A stretch of 64,000 bases of DNA, taken from Cronobacter dublinensis subsp. dublinensis LMG 23823. Its GTDB lineage: Bacteria; Pseudomonadota; Gammaproteobacteria; Enterobacterales; Enterobacteriaceae. Both the position numbers and the translations under genes were made by a program. How positions within the stretch are numbered: position 1 is the stretch's first letter; every line of letters begins with the position of its first letter. Shown piece by piece: positions 57,999-64,000 of this stretch. The notes under the pieces were generated by a model. It was not told where the DNA came from and made no database searches. It saw nothing but the letters and a program-made list of their open reading frames with translations. The stretch spans positions 3,782,001-3,846,000 of the forward strand of contig NZ_CP012266.1 in the NCBI RefSeq assembly GCF_001277235.1, given 5' to 3'.

Positions 57999-58988
57999 TT
58001 AGTGTGGCGTCACACGCGTTACCTCGGCGCTCTGGCGGCTCTCCCAGAGCACCGTCAGCCCGCGTTGCAGCGCGATAAAAATAAACAGCAGCAGGCCGAT
58101 GGCGATTTTGGTCCACCAGGAGCTTAACGTGCCGTCGAAGTTAATATAGGTCTGAATCAGCCCCTGGATAGCCACCCCAAACAGCGTGCCGAGCACCGTG
58201 CCGACGCCGCCGGAGAGCAGCGTGCCGCCAATCACCACTGACGCGATGGCGTCCAGTTCAACCCCCACGCCCGCGAGCGCATAACCCGCCGAGGTGTACA
58301 CGGAGAAGACGATGCCTGCGAGCGTGGCAAGCCCGGTTGAGAGCATATAGATGCGCACCGTGACGCTGCGGGTTGAGATGCCCATCAGGTTTGCGGACGT
58401 GGCGTTGCCGCCGATGGCGTACACCTGGTTGCCAAAGCGGGTGCGGTGCGCGAGAAAAATCCCGATAACCACCACGCCGAGCATCAGCAGTCCCATCGCG
58501 CTGAGCCGTCCGCCGCCGGGGATTTTCCAGGCGAGACTTGAGAGCGTGTCGTAAATCGGATGGTTAATCGGAATAGACTCCTCCGAGACCAGATAACTGA
58601 CGCCGCGCAGAAAGAACATGCCCGCCAGCGTGATGATAAACGCCGGAATTTTAAGCGCGTCGATAAGCCAGCCCATCAGCGCGCCGAACGCGCAACCCAT
58701 CAGCAGGATCAGCGGAAACGCCACCAGCGGCGACATGCCCCAAAAGCCGATCGCTTTGGCGAGAAACACGCCGGTAAAGGCGATCACCGAGCCGACCGAC
58801 AGATCGATACCGCCGGAGAGGATCACAAACGTCATGCCGACGGCGATAATGCCGAGAAAGGCGTTATCGGTCAGAATGTTGCAAATCACGCGCGTGGAGG
58901 CGAACCCCGGAAACTGCGTCAGGCAGTAGAGGTAGCCGAGTACAAATACCGCAAGCGTAATGGTGAGCGGCAGATTACGTTTTATCAT
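57999..58988 (-). CDS. yjfF: Galactofuranose ABC transporter permease YjfF
   Basis: This 329-residue inner-membrane permease of the ribose/xylose type has about eight to ten segments and the family signatures GMTFVILSGGIDLSVGSVIAF and ELDAIASVVIGGTLLSGGVGTVLGTLFG. It is the last gene of ytfQRT-yjfF; its start overlaps the ytfT stop by 14 bp. It forms the channel with YtfT. Confidence 0.95.
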   Translation of the reverse strand: MIKRNLPLTITLAVFVLGYLYCLTQFPGFASTRVICNILTDNAFLGIIAVGMTFVILSGGIDLSVGSVIAFTGVFLAKAIGFWGMSPLVAFPLILLMGCAFGALMGWLIDALKIPAFIITLAGMFFLRGVSYLVSEESIPINHPIYDTLSSLAWKIPGGGRLSAMGLLMLGVVVIGIFLAHRTRFGNQVYAIGGNATSANLMGISTRSVTVRIYMLSTGLATLAGIVFSVYTSAGYALAGVGVELDAIASVVIGGTLLSGGVGTVLGTLFGVAIQGLIQTYINFDGTLSSWWTKIAIGLLLFIFIALQRGLTVLWESRQSAEVTRVTPH

Positions 58989-59997
58989 GGCGGCGCACTC
59001 CTTTAATCAGACCAATAAACCGCGGCGACTGAACAATCAGCACGCAGAGCACCACGATGGCTTTCACGACCTGGTTCAGCTCCGGCGGGAAGCCCGATAA
59101 CAAAATCCCGGTATTCATCCCCTGAATAATCAGCGCGCCCACAACGGACAGCGCGAGATTAAAGCGCCCACCCATCAGCGATGCGCCGCCAATCACCACC
59201 GCCAGAATGGCGTCGAGCTCCAGCCACAGCCCGGCGTTGTTGGCGTCCGCCCCGCGGATATCCGCCGTGACGATAAGCCCGGCTATAGCCGCACACAGCC
59301 CGCTCAGCATATAGGTGAGCATGACGATAAGCCGGGTGCTGACGCCCGCGTTTTTCGCCGCGCGAATGTTAATCCCCACCGCTTCGATAAACATCCCGAG
59401 CGCGGTTTTGCGGGTAAAGAGCCAGAACGCCAGCAGCGTCACCAGCGCGATGATGACCGGCGTCGGGAAGAGCAGCAGCGAGCCGCTGCCAAGCCAGGCG
59501 AGCGCCGGCGAATCAAAGGTGACGATCTGCCCCGAGGTAATGAGCTGCGCCACGCCGCGTCCGGCGACCATCAGAATAAGTGTCGCCACAAAGGGCTGGA
59601 TTTTCAGCACCGCGACCAGGATGCCGTTCCAGAGCCCTGCCAGCACGCCGACGCCAAGCGCCGCCAGGATTACCACCGCGAGGCTGTGCCCTTCCACGGT
59701 GAGCGTCGCGGCGGTGGCGCCCGCAATCGCCATGACGGCACCGACGGAAAGATCGATGCCGCCGGTGGCTATCACCAGCGTCATCCCGATGGCGAGCAGC
59801 GCCACGGGGGCGGCGCGGTTGAGAATATCGACAGGGCTGCCGAAGAGCCGCCCGTCCTGCAGGACTATCTGGAAGAAGTGATCGGCCACCAGGCCGTCAA
59901 CCAGCAGCACCAGCAGCAGCGCCGCGATTTGCGGCATGCCAGGCGGAAAGCGTAAGCGGCGCTTCGGCGCTCCCGTTTCCGGTAATGAACGAGACAT
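58975..59997 (-). CDS. ytfT: Galactofuranose ABC transporter permease YtfT
   Basis: This 340-residue permease matches E. coli YtfT along its length (SLPETGAPKRRLRFPPGMPQ, GMTLVIATGGIDLSVGAVMAIAGATA, ELDAILAVVIGGASLMGG). ATG 59997 aligns with the E. coli start region; a longer frame to 60027 overlaps the end of ytfR. It pairs with YjfF. Confidence 0.95.
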   Translation of the reverse strand: MSRSLPETGAPKRRLRFPPGMPQIAALLLVLLVDGLVADHFFQIVLQDGRLFGSPVDILNRAAPVALLAIGMTLVIATGGIDLSVGAVMAIAGATAATLTVEGHSLAVVILAALGVGVLAGLWNGILVAVLKIQPFVATLILMVAGRGVAQLITSGQIVTFDSPALAWLGSGSLLLFPTPVIIALVTLLAFWLFTRKTALGMFIEAVGINIRAAKNAGVSTRLIVMLTYMLSGLCAAIAGLIVTADIRGADANNAGLWLELDAILAVVIGGASLMGGRFNLALSVVGALIIQGMNTGILLSGFPPELNQVVKAIVVLCVLIVQSPRFIGLIKGVRRHDKT

Positions 59998-60010
59998 CAC
60001 GCGTTGCTCC

Positions 60011-61513
60011 TTATGCCGCAATGGCATTCATAATGGCGCCGACCGAGAGCTCGCCGAGCGGGATCTCAGCCACCTGCTGACGGTCGCGCAGAATAATCAC
60101 CCGGTCGGCGTAGCCCACCAGTTCCTCGAGTTCCGACGAGATAACCAGCAGCGCCAGTCCATCGGCGCAGAGGGTTTCGATAAGCCGGATAATCTCCGCA
60201 TGCGCCCCGACGTCGATGCCGCGGGTCGGCTCGTCGAGGATCAGGAACTGGGGTTTTGTCAGCAGCCAGCGCGACAACAACACTTTCTGCTGGTTACCGC
60301 CGGAGAGAAACTCGATGGGCTGTTCCGGCCCCGGCGTGCGGATGCCGAGCTGGCGAATAAAGCGCGCGGCTATTTCATCCTGTTCGCGCCGCGGGATCGG
60401 GCGCAGCCAGCCGCGCTGGGCCTGGAGCGCCAGAATGATGTTTTCACGCACCGACGCAGCCCCAATGATCCCGTCGGTTTTCCTGTCTTCCGGGCAGAAG
60501 CCGATCCCCAGCCGTGAGGCCTGCTGCGGCGAGCGCAGCGCGACCGGTTTGCCTTTGACGCTCGCCGTGCCGCTGTCCGCCGGGTGGATGCCGAAGATAA
60601 CTTCGGCGGTTTCGGTGCGCCCGGAGCCGAGCAGGCCCGCGAGGCCGACGATTTCGCCGGGGCGGACCTCCAGCGAAAACGGCGCGATGACGCCTTTTTT
60701 GCCGTAATCCTGGAACGCGGCGACCGGTTTTTCGCTAAGTAGCGTGCGCCCGGCACGCTGAAGGGCGTTACTCTCAAGCTCACGCCCGAGCATCATTTTC
60801 ACCAGCTCGATTTGCGGCAGTTCGGCGGTCTCCCGCGTACCGACAAATTTGCCGTTGCGCAGTACCGTGATGCGATCGGTCACTTCATAGACCTGATCGA
60901 GAAAATGGGTGACGAACACGAGGCTGACGCCCTGCGCGCGCAGCTGGCGCATCAGGGTAAAGAGCATTTCGACCTCTTTGGCGTCGAGGCTCGCGGTGGG
61001 TTCATCGAGGATCAATACGCGCGCCGAGAGATCGATAGCGCGGCAGATTGCGACGATCTGCTGCATCGCGACCGAGAAGCGGTTGAGCGGCTCGCGCACG
61101 TCGAGGTGGAAACCGTACGATTCGAGTAGCGCAGTGGCGCGTTGCTCCATCTCTTTGCGGCGCAGCAGGCCGAAGCGGCGCGGCTCGCGGCCGATAAACA
61201 GGTTATCCGCCACCGACATGTTAGGCAGCAGGTTGACCTCCTGGTACACGGTGCCGATACCGAGCTGCTGCGCGTGCGCGGTGTTGCGCGGGCGCACCGC
61301 CTCGCCGCCGAGATAAATTGTGCCGCCGTCAGGCTGGTAGACGCCGGTGAGCGCTTTAATGAGCGTCGATTTACCGGCGCCGTTTTCCCCCAGCAGCGCC
61401 ATGATTTCCCCGCGCCGCAGGCTGAAATCGACATGGTCGAGCGCCTTTACGCCAGGAAACGTTTTGCTTAAGCCTTCCGTTCGCAGGATTTCCTGGTGGT
61501 TATTGTTATGCAT
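60011..61513 (-). CDS. ytfR: Galactofuranose ABC transporter ATPase YtfR
   Basis: This 500-residue protein contains two fused ABC ATPase domains as in RbsA/MglA. The first has Walker A GENGAGKST and Walker B LILDEPTASLD; the second has a degenerate Walker A GLLGSGRTE, the signature LSGGNQQKVLLSRW and Walker B LILDEPTRGID. The degenerate second site is normal for this class. It energises YtfT/YjfF. 13 bp separates it from ytfT. Confidence 0.95.
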   Translation of the reverse strand: MHNNNHQEILRTEGLSKTFPGVKALDHVDFSLRRGEIMALLGENGAGKSTLIKALTGVYQPDGGTIYLGGEAVRPRNTAHAQQLGIGTVYQEVNLLPNMSVADNLFIGREPRRFGLLRRKEMEQRATALLESYGFHLDVREPLNRFSVAMQQIVAICRAIDLSARVLILDEPTASLDAKEVEMLFTLMRQLRAQGVSLVFVTHFLDQVYEVTDRITVLRNGKFVGTRETAELPQIELVKMMLGRELESNALQRAGRTLLSEKPVAAFQDYGKKGVIAPFSLEVRPGEIVGLAGLLGSGRTETAEVIFGIHPADSGTASVKGKPVALRSPQQASRLGIGFCPEDRKTDGIIGAASVRENIILALQAQRGWLRPIPRREQDEIAARFIRQLGIRTPGPEQPIEFLSGGNQQKVLLSRWLLTKPQFLILDEPTRGIDVGAHAEIIRLIETLCADGLALLVISSELEELVGYADRVIILRDRQQVAEIPLGELSVGAIMNAIAA

Positions 61514-61554
61514 TGTCGGACTCTCCTGTGGCCTCGGGCCGTGTTGCCCGAATA

Positions 61555-61577
61555 GCGGGTGCGCTTTGCTTCGCCGC
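61555..61577. repeat. Degenerate copy of the dispersed GC-rich palindrome
   Basis: GCGGGTGCGCTTTGCTTCGC plus CGC resembles the unit at 4352 and 56185, with several changes, in the ytfQ-ytfR gap. Confidence 0.55.
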
Positions 61578-61617
61578 TCCAGAACATTGCTACGTGTCGT
61601 GGAGCGGGGCGGCGGGT

Positions 61618-61680
61618 TTCCCCCTTCCCTTCCAGGGAGAGGGCCGGGGTGAGGGGCAATCCCTCACGGCCCCCTCGCCA
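61618..61680. repeat. REP-like GC-rich intergenic repeat
   Basis: CCTTCCAGGGAGAGGGCCGG followed by GGTGAGGG and then CCCTCACGGCC is a familiar enterobacterial intergenic phrase with internal inverted repeats (CCCTC/GAGGG). It lies between ytfQ and ytfR, where such elements often lower expression of downstream genes relative to the binding-protein gene. Confidence 0.6.
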
Positions 61681-61702
61681 GAAGCCTGTCACGCGCGGCC
61701 TG

Positions 61703-62659
61703 TCAGTAACCCATCGTTTTCTTCTTCTCTAACATCTCTTTGGCGGTATCCGGCAGATAGAGCACCGATTTGGTGAGGGTCAGCTTCTCTGGCTGCGTGC
61801 CGTCTTTCTTGAATTTCTCCAGCGCGTCAAACGCCGGGCCCGCCATATTCGGGGTCAGCTCCACGCTCGCGTTGGCCTCGCCGTCCACCATCGCTTTGAA
61901 AATATCCGGTACGCCGTCGATGGAGCCCGTCAGGATATCTTTGCCCGGCTTCAGTCCGGCCTCTTTGATGGCCTGAATGGCGCCAATCGCCATGTCGTCG
62001 TTATGGGCATAAACCATGCAGATGTTTTTGCCGTTGTTCTCGGCCTTGATAAAGCTTTCCATGACTTCTTTCCCTTTAGAGCGGGTAAAGTCGCCGGACT
62101 GCGAACGGATGATCTTGATATTGGAAGCCTTTGAAATCGCCTCGGCGAAACCTTTTTTACGATCGATAGCCACGCTCGCGCCGACGGTGCCTTGCAATTC
62201 GACGACGTTACATGGTTTGCCCGCGACGGTTTTCACCAGCCATTCGCCGATAAGCTTGCCTTCCAGCACGTTGTCAGCGGTGACGGTGGTCATGTAGAGC
62301 GACTTGTCTTTCACATCAATGGAGCGGTCCAGCAGCATCACCGGGATCTCGGCGTCTTTCGCCTCTTTCAGCACCGGCTCCCAACCGGTCGCTACCACCG
62401 GCGCGATAAAGATCGCGTCCACGCCCTGGGCGATGAACGAGCGTACGGCTTTAATCTGGTTCTCTTGTTTCTGCTGACCATCGGCGACTTTTAGCGTAAT
62501 GCCGCGCTTTTGCGCCTCGCTTTTCGCAACGCTGGTTTCCGCCGCGCGCCAGCCCGATTCAGAACCAACCTGAGAAAATCCCACGGTTAAAGGGGCAGCG
62601 AATGCCATAGACGACATGGCTGCCGAAACTGCTGTGACAACAAGTAAGCGCTTCCACAT
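61703..62659 (-). CDS. ytfQ: Galactofuranose-binding periplasmic protein YtfQ
   Basis: This 318-residue protein has a signal peptide (ending MAFA at residue 21) and the sugar-binding Peripla_BP_4 domain, nearly the same as E. coli YtfQ (TVGFSQVGSESGWRAAET, GSIDGVPDIFKAMVDGEANASVE). It captures galactofuranose for YtfRT-YjfF. It is the first gene of the operon and is followed by a 189-bp repeat-containing gap before ytfR. Confidence 0.96.
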   Translation of the reverse strand: MWKRLLVVTAVSAAMSSMAFAAPLTVGFSQVGSESGWRAAETSVAKSEAQKRGITLKVADGQQKQENQIKAVRSFIAQGVDAIFIAPVVATGWEPVLKEAKDAEIPVMLLDRSIDVKDKSLYMTTVTADNVLEGKLIGEWLVKTVAGKPCNVVELQGTVGASVAIDRKKGFAEAISKASNIKIIRSQSGDFTRSKGKEVMESFIKAENNGKNICMVYAHNDDMAIGAIQAIKEAGLKPGKDILTGSIDGVPDIFKAMVDGEANASVELTPNMAGPAFDALEKFKKDGTQPEKLTLTKSVLYLPDTAKEMLEKKKTMGY

Positions 62660-63059
62660 AAAGGTATCCTCGTAGGGTTATTGTTGGGTAAGGTCCACCT
62701 GTGGCGAAACTATAGACAAGCGTGGATGTAACTGAATGCGTTACATCACAATTCAAAAAAGTAACGAAAAAGTTAAAAATCAGGATGCCCGCGATGTCAC
62801 GCCAGCCGGGATACGACGCGGCAGGCACCAGCACGGCATCGGGCAAAAATTTTTAGCGTAAAAACGCCCGTCAGCGACGCTTTGTAAACGGTTTCAGTAA
62901 TTTATTGAGGATGCAGCTGGCTTTATGGATTATTTTGTTATGGGAAAACGCTGAAAGCGCCACCAGGCGCGCGGGCGAAAGAAAAGAGTCCACGACTTTC
63001 CATTGCAGTTGGCTATAATACCGGGCACTTGTTTGCCATACATTTTTAAGGAAACAGAC
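62660..63059. promoter_or_regulatory. Divergent ytfQ/ppa promoter region
   Basis: This 400-bp gene-free region holds both promoters. At 62725-62747 GATGTAAC-TGAATGC-GTTACATC has perfect 8-bp arms and lies 66-88 bp upstream of ytfQ, a good operator candidate; TCACA at 62746-62750 could be half a CRP site. A clear -10 element TATAAT for ppa is at 63014-63019, 41 bp before the ppa start. Confidence 0.6.
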
Positions 63060-63587
63060 ATGAGCTTACTGAACGTACCTGCGGGCAAAGATCTGCCGGA
63101 AGACATCTACGTTATTATCGAAATTCCGGCTAACGCAGACCCGATCAAATACGAAGTGGATAAAGACAGCGGCGCGCTGTTCGTTGACCGTTTCATGTCC
63201 ACCGCCATGTTCTACCCGTGCAACTACGGCTACATCAACCACACCCTGTCTCTGGATGGCGACCCGGTTGACGTGCTGGTCCCGACGCCGTACCCGCTGC
63301 AGCCGGGCTCTGTGATCCGCTGCCGTCCGGTCGGCGTGCTGAAAATGACCGACGAGTCTGGCGAAGACGCCAAACTGGTTGCGGTTCCGCACACCAAACT
63401 CTCTAAAGAATACGATCACATCAAAGACGTGAACGATCTGCCGGAACTGCTGAAAGCGCAGATCACCCACTTCTTTGAACACTACAAAGATCTGGAAAAA
63501 GGCAAGTGGGTCAAAGTGGAAGGCTGGGAAAACGCCGAAGCCGCTAAAGAAGAGATCCGCGCCTCTTTCGAACGCGCGAAGAAGTAA
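63060..63587 (+). CDS. ppa: Inorganic pyrophosphatase, family I
   Basis: This 175-residue cytoplasmic enzyme hydrolyses pyrophosphate. The signature DGDPVDVLV with the metal-binding aspartates and the segments EIPANADPIKYEVDKDSG and EYDHIKDVNDLP match E. coli Ppa closely. ATG 63060 (MSLLNVPAGKDLPEDIY) follows TAAGGAAACAG; the frame from 63003 is only upstream leader. Its codon use looks typical of a highly expressed gene. Confidence 0.97.
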   Translation: MSLLNVPAGKDLPEDIYVIIEIPANADPIKYEVDKDSGALFVDRFMSTAMFYPCNYGYINHTLSLDGDPVDVLVPTPYPLQPGSVIRCRPVGVLKMTDESGEDAKLVAVPHTKLSKEYDHIKDVNDLPELLKAQITHFFEHYKDLEKGKWVKVEGWENAEAAKEEIRASFERAKK

Positions 63588-63600
63588 TTCGCCGCGAATG

Positions 63601-63628
63601 AAAAACACCGCCTCCGGGCGGTGTTTTT
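63601..63628 (+). terminator. Terminator after ppa
   Basis: AAAAACACCGCC-TCCG-GGCGGTGTTTTT; also able to act on leftward transcripts. Confidence 0.9.
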
Positions 63629-63677
63629 ATTTGAACGGTTGCACACGGCTTTTTAGCAACGTACGACAGCATCAGCG

Positions 63678-64000
63678 TCAAAAGCAATCAAACCGCGGAT
63701 CGTCAGGCCACATAGCTTTTGCCTTAACGCATAACGACTGCGCCAGAGGTTCGCCTTGCGAACGATAGATCATAAGCAAACTTGTGTAGACAGCAGGGTC
63801 GTTATGCACGGTTAAATAGTGTTCTGCCCATGCGCGGAAGCGGGTAAGCAACGCGGCATCCCTCGTAATATTAAAGCGAAGCAGTAACGCAACATGACGG
63901 TCAAAATCGAGGCGATCATACTGACTGTATGAGTTGGCTAATGATTCAATCACAGCCTGTTCATTATATACAAAAGGTACCAGCCCCTGTTGCTCAATAC
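63678..64000 (-). CDS. C-terminal part of a gene entering from the right; possibly Wzy/PglL-type membrane polymerase or ligase
   Basis: The frame is open from the right edge down to a stop at 63678-63680, so about 107 C-terminal residues are visible and the start is outside the window. The GTG at 63953 is internal to this frame. The segment FDRHVALLLRFNITRDAALLTRFRAWAEHYLTVHNDPAVYTSLLMI looks helical and resembles, by memory only, the soluble C-terminal domain of PglL/Wzy-type O-oligosaccharyltransferases. GC content is lower than in neighbours. The assignment is tentative. Confidence 0.5.
   Translation of the reverse strand, partial: IEQQGLVPFVYNEQAVIESLANSYSQYDRLDFDRHVALLLRFNITRDAALLTRFRAWAEHYLTVHNDPAVYTSLLMIYRSQGEPLAQSLCVKAKAMWPDDPRFDCF

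Overview
The window looks like a chromosomal segment of a high-GC member of the Enterobacteriaceae. Most genes are close relatives of E. coli/Salmonella genes (speC, yqgA, tRNA-Phe, exbBD, metC, yqhCD, dkgA, treRBC, nrdDG, pmbA, mpl, fbp, ytfQRT-yjfF, ppa). GC content, the accessory genes and the repeats would suit Cronobacter or a near relative. That genus call is inference from memory of the families; no search was run. I saw no insertion sequence, prophage or CRISPR array.

Layout. (1) 1-4.4 kb: a 2-hydroxycarboxylate (CitS-type) transporter with a fumarylacetoacetase-fold enzyme, divergent from a CitA/CitB-type two-component system. (2) 4.5-9.7 kb: speC, yqgA, tRNA-Phe with a duplicated 3' end and terminator, and two cell-envelope genes. 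(3) 9.9-19.4 kb: an accessory stretch holding an autotransporter, yjdF, a LacI-type regulator with a lactose/cellobiose-class PTS operon (IIB-IIC-IIA-porin, no hydrolase), and a solitary phnO. (4) 19.4-31.2 kb: a core block in E. coli-like order (yqhA, yghA, exbD, exbB, metC, yghB, yqhC, yqhD, dkgA, yqhG-like), interrupted after yqhA by three AT-rich orphan genes. (5) 31.2-32.6 kb: a junction with a monooxygenase-like gene and a glutaredoxin-2-like gene. (6) 32.6-64 kb: a second core block matching the treR-to-ppa region of E. coli. In E. coli these two blocks lie far apart, so the gene order here is rearranged relative to it. Inserts in this block are a LysR/oxidoreductase pair between treC and nrdD, a nine-gene catabolic locus between nrdG and cybC, a secreted DUF4432-type protein between yjgA and mpl, and a chemoreceptor between fbp and yjfF.

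The best candidate for a poorly described system is the 41.7-49.4 kb locus. Transcribed leftward, it encodes a lone PRD-domain protein, a glycine-rich cysteine protein (SFCGS), DUF4312, two membrane proteins (DUF4311, DUF4310), an amidohydrolase, a DgaE-type PLP ammonia-lyase, a KDPG-type aldolase, and an MtlR/BglG-like regulator with PTS-type EIIB and EIIA domains. The gene set reads as a PTS-linked or PTS-like importer feeding deacylation (or ring opening), deamination and aldol cleavage of an amino-sugar acid to pyruvate and glyceraldehyde-3-phosphate. Its promoter carries a good CRP site and a 20-bp perfect palindrome, and a 25-bp perfect palindrome lies in front of the regulator gene.

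Other visible regulation includes a MetJ-type triple box at metC, a Fur-like box at exbB, a TreR-type palindrome at treB, an FNR site plus two NrdR boxes exactly 31 bp apart at nrdD, and LacI-type palindromes at the PTS operon and the DUF4432 gene. Two repeat families recur: a roughly 25-bp GC-rich palindrome seen at several intergenic sites, and a 123-bp ERIC-like unit in tandem between nrdD and nrdG.
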